A model generated the notes under the pieces. It did not search any database. It had not been told where the DNA came from and saw only the letters and a list, made by a program, of their open reading frames with translations. From NCBI GenBank assembly GCA_002428985.1, contig DIYL01000013.1, forward strand, positions 248,001-312,000: a stretch of 64,000 nucleotides of DNA. The letters are read 5' to 3'. Source of the stretch: Anaerolineales bacterium UBA6055. Its GTDB lineage: Bacteria; Chloroflexota; Anaerolineae; Aggregatilineales; Phototrophicaceae. A program made the position numbers and the translations under genes. How positions within the stretch are numbered: the first letter of the stretch is position 1; each line of letters opens with the position of its first letter. Positions 34,167-42,669 of this stretch are shown piece by piece.

Positions 34167-34730
34167 ATGACCGAATTTACAATCCGTCCATTAGAACGAA
34201 CAGACCGTGAATGGGTTGCCCATTTTCTGGATGAACGCTGGGGCACAACACAGATTGTATCACGTGGACGAGCAGTGTATGGACACTTGCTACCCGGCTT
34301 TTTAGCTGAGCGAGGTGCACCAACTGAAGATGGAGATGATGCAGAAGCACCTGAAATAGAAACAGATACCACCGATACAGAAGAAGCCGAAGAAGAAGAA
34401 AAATATCTCGGACTCATCACAGTCAATGTCGAAGAAAAAGAGTGTGAAGTAACAACACTAGATAGCTTAAATGAAGAAGCTGGGGTTGGGACTGCACTTG
34501 TCGAGGCAGTGGAGACATGGGCGAAAGAAGCAGGTATCAAACGCCTCTGGTTAGTCACAACAAATGACAACCTTGCCGCATTAAAATTCTGGCAAAAACG
34601 CGGATATGAGTTGGTCAAAATTCATCGCAATGCAATTGCAGAAGCCCGTCGCATCAAGCCTCAAATCCCGATTACCGGACTTGACGGCATCCCAATCCGC
34701 GACGAAATCGAACTCGAAAAACGCCTTTAA
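34167..34730 (+). CDS. GNAT acetyltransferase with acidic insertion
   Basis: 187 residues. The GNAT fold starts IRPLERTDREWVAHFLDERWG and has the acetyl-CoA loop NEEAGVGTALVEAVETWA and NLAALKFWQKRGYELV. Between strands, residues ~56-78 form a Glu/Asp/Thr-rich, probably disordered loop (EAPEIETDTTDTEEAEEEE). The substrate is unknown. The gene is divergent from the Argonaute gene and ends before a strong hairpin. Confidence 0.85.
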   Translation: MTEFTIRPLERTDREWVAHFLDERWGTTQIVSRGRAVYGHLLPGFLAERGAPTEDGDDAEAPEIETDTTDTEEAEEEEKYLGLITVNVEEKECEVTTLDSLNEEAGVGTALVEAVETWAKEAGIKRLWLVTTNDNLAALKFWQKRGYELVKIHRNAIAEARRIKPQIPITGLDGIPIRDEIELEKRL

Positions 34731-34740
34731 ATGAATCGAT

Positions 34741-34768
34741 TTCCCTGACAAAATTTATTGTCAGGGAA
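34741..34768 (+). terminator. Hairpin after the acidic-loop GNAT gene
   Basis: A perfect 11-bp inverted repeat TTCCCTGACAA / TTGTCAGGGAA with a 6-nt loop lies 10 nt after the stop. The following TGATTTCAATTT is only weakly T-rich, so it may stop transcription from both sides. Confidence 0.6.
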
Positions 34769-34819
34769 TGATTTCAATTTAAATTTCAATAATAGAATCT
34801 ATGGTCACCAGAGCTCCAT

Positions 34820-35371
34820 TTAATCTGATTTCCGTGATTGTGAATAGAGAACAAGGCGATTAATTAGGTGCGTTGTTTTTAATGCTTGGTCAATATCTAC
34901 TTTTACGTTCTCAATGACACTTCGCTTAAATGACAATCCGATAATCATTCCCCCAGTAGTCTCCACATAGATTGTTAATTGTTTGGATAGCCAATAAGCA
35001 ATAAGCATAACAATTCCAACTAACGAAAGAATGATTGTCGGCAAACCAAATATTGTCAAGAAGAGACCGAATATTAATAACGGAGCAGATTTAGTGTAGC
35101 CAGCATGAGTACTGCAAATCATAGAAAGCGGGACGGTATTATATGTTGTCCCAAAGAAACTAGATGATTTGAATGTTAATGTTGTTCTTGTGACAGTTAG
35201 TGTTGTTTCTGCATCTAAACCCATTGCTACAAGAGCCCATGCAACAATCCCACTCTGCCGTCCCGTAATATCAATTAGGGGATCACCTTTTTGATTAACC
35301 TCGAATTTTCGCAAGACAAGTGGTCTACCAAATGATGCACTACCACCAAATAACAAATTGATTATAGACAT
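34820..35371 (-). CDS. Small membrane protein of unknown function
   Basis: 183 residues from ATG 35371, which has GGGGTATATT upstream; the open frame extends 43 codons further into AT-rich sequence that is unlikely to code. The N-terminal half is beta-rich (VLRKFEVNQKGDPLIDITGR, TTLTVTRTTLTFKSSS). Two adjoining hydrophobic helices lie at ~108-145, and a second beta part reads LTIYVETTGGMIIGLSF. The layout, two small beta domains around a membrane hairpin, resembles membrane-bound PH-like proteins but is not certain. Confidence 0.65.
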   Translation of the reverse strand: MSIINLLFGGSASFGRPLVLRKFEVNQKGDPLIDITGRQSGIVAWALVAMGLDAETTLTVTRTTLTFKSSSFFGTTYNTVPLSMICSTHAGYTKSAPLLIFGLFLTIFGLPTIILSLVGIVMLIAYWLSKQLTIYVETTGGMIIGLSFKRSVIENVKVDIDQALKTTHLINRLVLYSQSRKSD

Positions 35372-35874
35372 AATATACCCCTTAATTAGAAAGTTTTTCC
35401 AAATATTATTATATTGTAAACCAATAAATATTTTAATTAATCTTATATTACTTATATTATTATTTTTTATATTACAAAATAAAGTTAATATTGAAATCAT
35501 TACTATTTACGCTTGCACATACTATTTTTTATTTCTGCCACATTTTGGAGTGTCTTCAGATAAATCTAACTAATTGACAGACTGACCGTAGATTTTCTAA
35601 GAATATACATTTGTTGGAGAATTGTCTTAATTTACACCTGAACCTTTTTGAACCTTAAAAAATACAATATACTATTTATAGCCCCAGCGGGTAAGAAGCA
35701 AACCTTCATACGGTAACTTGCCAGGTTACACTGTAAAAACTGGTTCCAGATTTCCCATCTGTCTCGTTTGTCCTTCATATGGACTCGTTTAGGGGCTTTT
35801 CCGACTTCCCTTTTTATGCCAAAAGGGATAGGACGCATTCAGCCATTCTGTCAAACAAGTCTAGGAGAGTGCCT
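35372..35874. other. AT-rich intergenic region, no gene recognised
   Basis: The first ~130 nt (to about 35500) are extremely AT-rich and probably hold the promoter of the membrane protein gene. The rest has mixed composition. An 8-bp hairpin (TCCCTTTT / AAAAGGGA, loop TATGCC) lies near 35808-35830 ahead of the SPFH gene. Open frames here (for example on the minus strand near 35632-35838) lack start signals and protein-like sequence. Confidence 0.6.
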
Positions 35875-36732
35875 ATGACCAAAGGATCAATCATTATTAA
35901 AGACACGCATCGCGGGTTATGGTACGAAAATGGTGTATTAGCAAAAGTCCTGTCAGCAGGTCGTTATGAAATCCCTGAGCCCAAGTGGTTTCACTTTGCG
36001 CAAGAGCCACCTCGTGTCGAGATCGTTCTGGTGGATATGCGCGAGCGGGATTTGACAATTAAAGGTCAAGAAATCTTGACATCTGATAAGGTTGCTATTC
36101 GAGTGAGTATTGTTGTGCGTTTTCGTGTGACAGATCCAGAAACAGCTGTTCATGCCGTCGACAATTATGAAGACCGAATCTACACAGATGTACAGTTAGC
36201 GGCACGTCGCTCACTCGCATCTATGACACTGGAAGGTATCATGACGAACCGTAACCAACTTAGTGAAGACATTCTTGAGGATGTCAAAGAAATCGCTGAA
36301 GGGTACGGTGTAGAAATTGGTCGTGCCGATGTGAAAGATTTAATCTTTCCAGGGAACTTACAACATATCATGAACCGTGTGCTCGAGTCCAAACGCCTTG
36401 CAGAAGCTAAGTTAATTGACGCTCGTGCTAAAGCCGAAGTCGAGCGGATTGAAACCGAAGCTAAAATCGAAAATACACGTAATCTTGGGTTGGCTACAAT
36501 CGAAGCCAAACGTCAAAATGCGGAAGCCGAAGCAGAAGCGCAACGCATCCGTGCCGAAGCCGATGTTCGTGAATTACAAGAGCGGGCACGTGCAGCAGAA
36601 GCCTATAGTGATCATCCAGCACTGTTACGGTTGACAGAACTAGAGACGTTAAGCGATTTATCAAAAATGGCAAATGCACGCATTTACATCAATTTTGATA
36701 GTCAAAACAAACCAAGTGAAAATGATAGCTAA
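35875..36732 (+). CDS. SPFH/band 7 domain protein
   Basis: 285 residues from ATG 35875, preceded by AGGAGAGTGCCT; the frame is open to 35779 but without a start signal. The SPFH domain covers ~1-180 (IVLVDMRERDLTIKGQEILT, VAIRVSIVVRFRVTDP, DIGRADVKDLIFP-like). A charged Ala/Glu/Lys/Arg-rich coiled coil follows at ~185-250 (AKAEVERIETEAKIENTR). Unusually, no N-terminal membrane segment is visible, so it may be cytosolic or attach peripherally. Its stop overlaps the lspA stop in convergent orientation. Confidence 0.88.
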   Translation: MTKGSIIIKDTHRGLWYENGVLAKVLSAGRYEIPEPKWFHFAQEPPRVEIVLVDMRERDLTIKGQEILTSDKVAIRVSIVVRFRVTDPETAVHAVDNYEDRIYTDVQLAARRSLASMTLEGIMTNRNQLSEDILEDVKEIAEGYGVEIGRADVKDLIFPGNLQHIMNRVLESKRLAEAKLIDARAKAEVERIETEAKIENTRNLGLATIEAKRQNAEAEAEAQRIRAEADVRELQERARAAEAYSDHPALLRLTELETLSDLSKMANARIYINFDSQNKPSENDS

Positions 36733-37280
36733 TCCGACGGGGTGGTTTCTACAGAAGTAGACCGCCCTGTTGGGTTATCAGGTGTTGGCTCAGTTTTGGC
36801 GAGTTTCTTTTCTTGATATTCACGCCACAAATTTTCCCCGATTATCAAAAAGACTCCAAATACAATTCCATGATCGGCAAGATTTGATACATTCGAGATG
36901 ATATTCGGTATCTGATAGTGTACAAAATCCACAACATGTCCATATTGGATGCGGTCAATCACGTTACCGATTGCACCACCAATAACCATACCAACAGCAA
37001 TGGGGATTAGTCGCGAAGAGTTAGGCGTATCGCGGAAGTACCAGAGCATCACCACAATGATGATAATTGCCAGCACTAAGAACATATTACCCGCCATTGG
37101 CAAAATCCCAAAGGCAGCGCCAGTGTTGGTACTACGTGTAATCTGGAACAATGGCACAAGTGATGGTATTGGTTGGATCGATTCATAAAGTTCGAGATTA
37201 TTGATGACCCAGAGTTTGGTAACTTGGTCGATAACTAGAGTAATGAGGCTGGCGACACTGAGCAGTATCCACTTACGCAT
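36729..37280 (-). CDS. lspA: Lipoprotein signal peptidase II
   Basis: An aspartyl membrane protease that removes prolipoprotein signal peptides. 183 residues from ATG 37280 (TTGGAGCAACC upstream), although the frame is open to 37373. Four membrane helices. The conserved regions are VIDQVTKLW, TNTGAAFGIL, GGAIGNVIDRI and GHVVDF (catalytic D118), with SNLADHGI holding D136. A hydrophilic tail of ~25 residues extends past the usual end. Substrates probably include the lipoproteins encoded nearby (38417, 39422). Confidence 0.94.
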   Translation of the reverse strand: MRKWILLSVASLITLVIDQVTKLWVINNLELYESIQPIPSLVPLFQITRSTNTGAAFGILPMAGNMFLVLAIIIIVVMLWYFRDTPNSSRLIPIAVGMVIGGAIGNVIDRIQYGHVVDFVHYQIPNIISNVSNLADHGIVFGVFLIIGENLWREYQEKKLAKTEPTPDNPTGRSTSVETTPSD

Positions 37281-37400
37281 AGGTTGCTCCAATACATTGT
37301 AAAATCCATCGCATTGTACCAAATGGAAATTTTGACCGAAACCTTTTTTCGTATTTGATCTCCTCATAGTCACAGTAAGTAAACATTGGAGGGAGTAATT

Positions 37401-38417
37401 ATGAAAAAGTGGACATTAGGTACCATTCTTATCGGTATCGTAGTCATCTCATTTACATTATCCGTCATCATAACGATTGGTATCACGCCAAACCCGCAGT
37501 TAGATATGACCCGTACAGCCATCGGGGAAGCAAATTCAACAACCGAGTATCTCATACGCGCCACACAATCATCGTCACATCAAGGCATGCTAACGGTGAT
37601 ATCTACAGGAACACCCATGCCCGCGATGAATGCTCTACCCGCCGCAACGATGACAGTTGCATCAGAAATTCTTGAAGACCGTAATCAACGCTCAGATGAT
37701 GCACAGTCAGAGCCTAATCAACAAAAGCGCATCGTCATTTATTCGGCAACATTGCGCATCGTTGCCAATGATCCAGATTTTGCGGTCGATCAAATTGGTG
37801 TACTTGCAGAAGACCTCGGTGGTTGGATTGTCAACTCGAATGTTGATTCACGGACAAATAACCGGATGTATGGTGTAATTAACGTGCGCGTTCCCGCTGA
37901 ACAGTTGGAATATGTGGTCGAAACAATCAAAGGATATGGCGTTTCTGTCGTATCAGAAGTTATTTCTGGTAATGATGTCACCAACCAATACGTTGATATG
38001 GCAAGTCGGCTGAAGAATCTACAAGCAAGTGAAACTCAGCTACAAGCAATTATGCAGAGCACAGACAATGTCACTGATGTGTTAGCAACCTTCCGCGAAT
38101 TAACGCGCATTCGTGGTGAGATTGAGTCTATTCAAGGGCAACTGAGTTATTACGATGAATCCTCTACATTTTCGAGTGTATCGGTGAATGTCGATCCATT
38201 TGTGCCAACGCCAACACCTCGTGTTTATATTGAACCAGAATGGAATCCATCGGAAACAATCGCATCTGCATTGGATGAATTAGAAGACACAACACAAAAT
38301 GTCATTGACAACTTGATCCGATTCGCGATTGTCGGCGGTCCTTTTGTGCTTATTTTGACGATTATTGGTTTAATTGGTTCGCGCATCGGTTGGATGCTCT
38401 GGAAAAGGCGATCATAA
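37401..38417 (+). CDS. DUF4349 membrane protein
   Basis: 338 residues with an N-terminal helix (signal anchor), a C-terminal helix (~305-328) and an extracellular DUF4349 domain between. The domain reads IVIYSATLRIVANDPD, LGGWIVNSNVDSR, VINVRVPAEQLEYVVE, DVTNQYVDMASRLKNLQASE and GEIESIQGQLSYYDESS. The middle is predicted to be a helical hairpin. Function unknown. GGAGGG lies ahead of ATG 37401. The downstream lipoprotein gene overlaps by TAATG, indicating coupled translation. Confidence 0.9.
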   Translation: MKKWTLGTILIGIVVISFTLSVIITIGITPNPQLDMTRTAIGEANSTTEYLIRATQSSSHQGMLTVISTGTPMPAMNALPAATMTVASEILEDRNQRSDDAQSEPNQQKRIVIYSATLRIVANDPDFAVDQIGVLAEDLGGWIVNSNVDSRTNNRMYGVINVRVPAEQLEYVVETIKGYGVSVVSEVISGNDVTNQYVDMASRLKNLQASETQLQAIMQSTDNVTDVLATFRELTRIRGEIESIQGQLSYYDESSTFSSVSVNVDPFVPTPTPRVYIEPEWNPSETIASALDELEDTTQNVIDNLIRFAIVGGPFVLILTIIGLIGSRIGWMLWKRRS

Positions 38418-39358
38418 TGCGCATAATTTGGACACTTATCCTTTTACTAGCACTCGGTGCATGTCGTCAGCCCGATACGGGTAGCGAGATGGGACTAACA
38501 CTCGTCCCATCGTCAGAATGGAGTTTACCTGATTTAGTCGTCGAGCATGTTCGTTTGCAATGGTCACAAGCATGGAAATGTGGTGTTGATGTGCATATTA
38601 CGGTTGCAAATCACGGCACATTCCCGGCTGAAAATTTCGTACTCAGCTTACACGATCAACAAGCGGATATTCTACGAATAAACGCCGGAGCTCAACAAAC
38701 CATCACATTTAGAGTAAGTGGTGAGCAAATGGCGGTATGGATGGAAGCTAGTGGCGTTATTGATGCCGATAATGTCGTCAGAGAATCTGATGAGAGTAAC
38801 AATATGTATCGGCATCCCTTACCATATTCAGCTGTGCCGGGTATGGAATCTATCGCCATCTGTACCGCAACCAAAAACGCGCCAACACCATCGCCTACGC
38901 TTACAATATCGAGTCGTAATCCATTGAATACACTGACTCCGTCGCATACACCGACCAAACGCCCCTATCCGGGAACTGAGATACCGATGTTTATCGAATT
39001 ACCGAATTTACAAATTCACTCTGTGGATAATACCTATACATATGTAAGCCAAGATTGTTGGACTGAAAATATACGAATTGTATTAGTAAAAATAATGAAT
39101 AGTGGGAATCTGGACATTGAACGATTTGAGCTAAAGTTCTCTGGTCAGACTACAACATATGGGTTGTTGAGAGCAGGTGAAACACGTCAGTTTGAAATCC
39201 CATTTGATTATAATCAATCAGATGTTATTGAGCTTGATCCGCAGAATAAAATTCAAGAAATTTACGAGATTGATAACAGCATAGTCGTGGACTCAATCCC
39301 ATTTACACCAACACCACCAACGTATTGTACGCCAACATCAACTGTAACACCAACGTAA
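38417..39358 (+). CDS. Lipoprotein with two CARDB domains
   Basis: The signal peptide MRIIWTLILLLALGAC ends in a lipobox (LGAC). Two CARDB-type Ig-like domains follow: LPDLVVEHVRLQW...VVRESDESNNMY (residues ~40-140) and LPNLQIHSVDN...IQEIYEIDNSIVV (~195-300). Thr/Pro-rich linkers lie between and after them. CARDB domains usually act as extracellular adhesion modules. It is coupled to the DUF4349 gene by TAATG. Both ends carry Pro/Thr stretches common in wall-associated proteins. Confidence 0.87.
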   Translation: MRIIWTLILLLALGACRQPDTGSEMGLTLVPSSEWSLPDLVVEHVRLQWSQAWKCGVDVHITVANHGTFPAENFVLSLHDQQADILRINAGAQQTITFRVSGEQMAVWMEASGVIDADNVVRESDESNNMYRHPLPYSAVPGMESIAICTATKNAPTPSPTLTISSRNPLNTLTPSHTPTKRPYPGTEIPMFIELPNLQIHSVDNTYTYVSQDCWTENIRIVLVKIMNSGNLDIERFELKFSGQTTTYGLLRAGETRQFEIPFDYNQSDVIELDPQNKIQEIYEIDNSIVVDSIPFTPTPPTYCTPTSTVTPT

Positions 39359-39421
39359 TCTAAGGTTAAGCATTTTGTGTACAATGTCTTGTGGGAGTTG
39401 ATATAAACCAAAGGAACAATT

Positions 39422-39922
39422 ATGACCCGTTTGATTTTGTTATTGTTATCATCTGTACTGGTAGTCAGCGGTTGTGAAGCAATATTTTTCGACACGAACA
39501 GTGGTAGCGATGCTATACCGCCTACAATCTCTAGTGTAGACGAGGCTGAAATGGTCAATCCAAATGCAGATGCGAATGTAGAGTTTGTACGAGCAGTCAA
39601 CAATGGCGATACATGGACGTTCCATGTGACGGTAAGTCATCCTGATACAGGTTGGGAAGATTATGTGGATGGTTGGGATGTTGTACTACCCGATGGCACA
39701 GTACTCAAACGTAACCCAGATGATCCATTCACCCGCTTGTTATTACACCCGCATGAAACAGAGCAACCTTTCACTCGCAGTCAATCAGGATTGGTCATTC
39801 CTGATGGTGTGACACAGGTCACTGTCCGCGCACATGAACTTGTAGATGGATTTGGAGGAATAGAAGTTATTGTAGATTTGACAAAAACTGAGGGCGAGAG
39901 CTTTACAGTTGAAGGGAATTAG
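39422..39922 (+). CDS. Lipoprotein of unknown function
   Basis: 166 residues. MTRLILLLLSSVLVVSGCEA has a lipobox (VVSGC), so Cys18 would be lipidated. The body is beta-rich (TWTFHVTVSHPDTGWEDYVDGW, DGVTQVTVRAHELVDGFGG) and resembles an Ig-like or beta-sandwich module. AAAGGAACAATT precedes the start. It follows the CARDB lipoprotein by 63 nt in the same direction. Confidence 0.82.
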   Translation: MTRLILLLLSSVLVVSGCEAIFFDTNSGSDAIPPTISSVDEAEMVNPNADANVEFVRAVNNGDTWTFHVTVSHPDTGWEDYVDGWDVVLPDGTVLKRNPDDPFTRLLLHPHETEQPFTRSQSGLVIPDGVTQVTVRAHELVDGFGGIEVIVDLTKTEGESFTVEGN

Positions 39923-39952
39923 CCCTAAACAGCATATCAAACGCAGGAGGAT

Positions 39953-40171
39953 CTAACTCTCTATCCTTTTGCGTTTTTGTTTTGGTCTTTGATAGAAAAA
40001 TAGCATATAGATGCGCCAAATCAAGGCAAGTAGAAGCACGATCAATACAAACCAAATATCTGCAATCCCACCGAAAATGACTCGTGCGAGCGTCATCCCA
40101 ACACACAGAAAAGTCATCGCTAGAAATCCCAATATTGTATAAGTGATCGCCTTATGACAGCCCCTCGGCAT
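39953..40171 (-). CDS. Small membrane protein, 72 aa (tandem family)
   Basis: Two hydrophobic segments (~10-34 and ~40-58) and a basic tail KQKRKR. AGGAAGTGCAAT lies before ATG 40171, and the start overlaps the stop of the preceding gene (TAATG). LARVIFGGIADIW aligns with the middle gene (LAR, stop, ILGGSADM), so they are paralogs. Function unknown. Confidence 0.7.
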   Translation of the reverse strand: MPRGCHKAITYTILGFLAMTFLCVGMTLARVIFGGIADIWFVLIVLLLALIWRIYMLFFYQRPKQKRKRIES

Positions 40172-40392
40172 TATTGCACTTCCTCGTGATTACGTTTCTG
40201 CTTATTATTATCAGCTTGTAATATGATTCGAGACCGCCAAACAATAACAACAATTACCACACTAGCAAACAGAATCATATCGGCACTTCCACCCAATATT
40301 TATCGTGCTAATAACATTGCAAAAAACAATACAATAGATCCAACTATGATGATAAGGATATTACGCAGTAATCTGAGCACTCTCTGTTGCAT
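40171..40392 (-). pseudogene. Small membrane protein interrupted by in-frame TAA
   Basis: A 73-codon frame with TAA at codon 31 (40300-40302). Before it: MQQRVLRLLRN and a hydrophobic helix ending MLLAR. After it: ILGGSADMILFASVVIVV and a tail KQKRNHEEVQ. Both halves align with the downstream paralog (LARVIFGGIADIW..., tail KQKRKR). TAATG overlaps exist at both ends, so the gene unit is intact except for the stop. It could be a nonsense mutation, a sequencing error, two short peptides or readthrough. Confidence 0.6.
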
Positions 40393-40709
40393 TAACCAAA
40401 CCCTTCGCTGATATGCTTATTTTTGCGTTTCTGTTTAGATTGATGATTCAGTAGCCAATGTATTGCATTATACAGCAGTGCAAACAGAATCGGGCTAATA
40501 CAACATCCTAAAGGTGGCGCAATAAACATCGTTGCAAATGCAATATAGCTGCAATCCATCAAACCAATACTACAAGGCAGTAATGGACTAAAAAATATCA
40601 ATAGCGTTGATACAATCAATACACAAATAAACAACAGAAAATAAGCGAAACTGCGCAGTATGCGCATTACTACTGTAGACACTTTTGGGGATGAAAAAAG
40701 CCTGAGCAT
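40392..40709 (-). CDS. Small membrane protein, 105 aa (first of tandem set)
   Basis: Hydrophobic segments at ~20-42 and ~55-87 and a basic tail (QSKQKRKNKH), the same arrangement as the two following genes. GGAGAAACTA precedes ATG 40709. Its stop overlaps the next start (TAATG). Cys residues are concentrated in the loop and second helix (PCSIGLMDC, GCC). Function unknown. Confidence 0.7.
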   Translation of the reverse strand: MLRLFSSPKVSTVVMRILRSFAYFLLFICVLIVSTLLIFFSPLLPCSIGLMDCSYIAFATMFIAPPLGCCISPILFALLYNAIHWLLNHQSKQKRKNKHISEGFG

Positions 40710-40734
40710 TAGTTTCTCCGCAGGTCTAGTTAAG

Positions 40735-40753
40735 TTAGATACACCATATCTAA
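40735..40753 (-). promoter_or_regulatory. Operator-like palindrome inside a promoter
   Basis: TTAGATA, CACCA, TATCTAA is a perfect 7-bp inverted repeat with a 5-nt spacer. On the minus strand it directly follows a perfect -35 TTGACA (plus 40754-40759) and fills the gap before a weak -10 (TAACTT). The site lies 26 nt before the small membrane protein operon, so a dimeric repressor is likely. Confidence 0.55.
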
Positions 40754-40830
40754 TGTCAAACCGCAGAAAAGTTTTGTCTCAGGCTTCGATTATGAGCGAT
40801 AGTAGTATCGCCTATAGATGCTAAATCATA

Positions 40831-41691
40831 TTAGGCAAGACCACCATTCAGGGCTTTTTCGATAACTTCATGCCATTCAGAATTATCGTCATCACCTTTG
40901 GATTCGAGGGTGATTTCATCATGATCAGCACCGGATTGCATTTGGAGCATCAGCATATCTTTACGTCCCATCATCCCTCGGTCTTCGAACGAAACACCAG
41001 CAATCTGATCGAGTGGGTATTCCCATTGGATGCCGTGTTGCATCTTACCACCGAACAACCCAAATTTTTTGCCAGTCTTCTCTTTTTGCTCAAACACCAT
41101 CCGTTGATTCGTCAGAAACAAGATACCATCAGGGTCTTCTTTGCCTTTGCCTGTTACGACCCATTCAGCTTTATCAGCCATTACGACTTGTTCATCAGCA
41201 CCAAATTCAAAGCTAGCTTCATCGCGCATCTCAAAGTAATACGGAATACGTTTCATCAACTTTTTGATTCGTTTTTCGGTATCTTCCAGCGGATCTAGAC
41301 CTTTGATGTAATCACGCTTAGCTTCACGAAGTTTACGTTCAGCATCATCAGTTTCTTCATCAGCCCGTTCAAGGAGAGCTTCTGATGCATCATCTGACAG
41401 ATTTGTATAGTAGCTTGCCTGACGCAACTCACGCATAATCCGACGTACTCTATCATCCATATGACGATCTAGCATTTGGCGACGTTCTTCAACCATTGCA
41501 ACAAGGTTCTCGACCGCTCCTTCAATTTCTTCTTGGAAAAAATTGTAGCCTTGCGCCCGGAATTGCTGTACATCAGCACTATATTGATTGAGACGGCTGA
41601 TCAGACCGTCTGGCGAGTATGAACGTTCGAACTCTTCCAGTTCACGCTCAATCCGACGTAACTTACTTTTTAAAAGACTTGCGCTTGTCAT
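40831..41691 (-). CDS. Coiled-coil protein with bPH/GRAM-like C-terminus
   Basis: Residues 1-145 are charged helices forming a coiled coil (RRIERELEEFERSY, AERKLREAKRDYIKGLDP). Residues ~175-285 are beta-rich: GILFLTNQRMVFEQKEKTGKKFG, then WEYPLDQIAGVSFEDRG and DEITLESKG. The LFLTNQRMVFE type of motif is typical of bacterial PH-like / GRAM domains. No membrane segment. GGGATTTTTGTT precedes the start. The role is unknown; membrane-associated regulation is a guess. Confidence 0.75.
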   Translation of the reverse strand: MTSASLLKSKLRRIERELEEFERSYSPDGLISRLNQYSADVQQFRAQGYNFFQEEIEGAVENLVAMVEERRQMLDRHMDDRVRRIMRELRQASYYTNLSDDASEALLERADEETDDAERKLREAKRDYIKGLDPLEDTEKRIKKLMKRIPYYFEMRDEASFEFGADEQVVMADKAEWVVTGKGKEDPDGILFLTNQRMVFEQKEKTGKKFGLFGGKMQHGIQWEYPLDQIAGVSFEDRGMMGRKDMLMLQMQSGADHDEITLESKGDDDNSEWHEVIEKALNGGLA

Positions 41692-41833
41692 AACAAAAAT
41701 CCCTTCACCTGATTTTTATAAACGCCGTTTATTCGGCTTCGACATATTCATTTTAGAAATAAAGTGAAGAGACTGCTCAGAAATCTGATAAAAATGTCAC
41801 AAAAATGTTATAAAAAGCTGATAAAGAAGCTAA

Positions 41834-42607
41834 TCAGGTAATGAGTTGTATATTGAGCCCATGTGATTTTGATTGATTTAGTGTACCTATGTGGGTATTA
41901 GATCGTGTTTTAAGCTTAATTTCGTAGGGTGCGTGACGGCGCACTTTAAAGTGTTCACGCATTGCATCATCAGTTGGGAGCATAATATGGAGCAAAGTGT
42001 CTTCTAGTAGAAAGAAAGCAGCTGTATGATCAACTTGTGGTGGCACGCCCAATATAGCACGATATTTCGCAATACCCGTATGCAGGTCATCGATAATAAA
42101 CGTCACTTGGGCGACAGATTTTGCGCCATTTTCGTGGCGCGTCCGACGATCGCTATTCGGTACACGCCACTGTCTTGGTGTATCATCTTGTAAAAAGATA
42201 GGAAACACGTCGTTATCTACTTGGGCAATACGCCATTTGAGAACCCGTCCATCTGGTAATTCACGGCTACCATCGCGAATATCAGAAACCAGTACCCCAC
42301 GCTCTTTCATATCGGAGACATCTTCTTCAATACCATCGGTATTAAATGCATAACCAGCAGAGCCATAACCCCACTGGAAAAAATTACGAAAATCTTGAAC
42401 ATCGGTTTGTATAGGTTCGTCACCTGTCAAGGCAATTAACTCGATATAAATACCATCAGATAGCGGAATCAATGCGTTTTGGGTTGTGCCAGCAGCATGC
42501 TTGCCACCATACATCACCCGAAAGCCTAACTCCTGATAATCTTTAATTGCTTGTTCTAAATCCTCAACCGTTACCACAAAATGGTCTAAAACGAGCGAAT
42601 ACACCAT
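41834..42607 (-). CDS. VOC / glyoxalase-like domain protein
   Basis: 257 residues beginning LDHFVVTVEDLEQAIKDYQELGF with DGIYIELIAL in the first half, the layout of the Glyoxalase_3-like group. The first half has H9 and E (IYIELI) as possible metal ligands. A second, degenerate VOC half follows (VAQVTFIIDDLHTGIAKYRAI). The reaction is unknown. Confidence 0.85.
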   Translation of the reverse strand: MVYSLVLDHFVVTVEDLEQAIKDYQELGFRVMYGGKHAAGTTQNALIPLSDGIYIELIALTGDEPIQTDVQDFRNFFQWGYGSAGYAFNTDGIEEDVSDMKERGVLVSDIRDGSRELPDGRVLKWRIAQVDNDVFPIFLQDDTPRQWRVPNSDRRTRHENGAKSVAQVTFIIDDLHTGIAKYRAILGVPPQVDHTAAFFLLEDTLLHIMLPTDDAMREHFKVRRHAPYEIKLKTRSNTHIGTLNQSKSHGLNIQLIT

Positions 42608-42669
42608 AACAAACCGTACTTCCCCAAATAGAAGCGAATAAATATCCGCTCCTATTATATAACAAATTG

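Noticed and set aside
35632..35838. A minus-strand frame of 68 residues before the SPFH gene
   Set aside because: No start signal and no recognisable protein features; the region looks like a leader or intergenic DNA.
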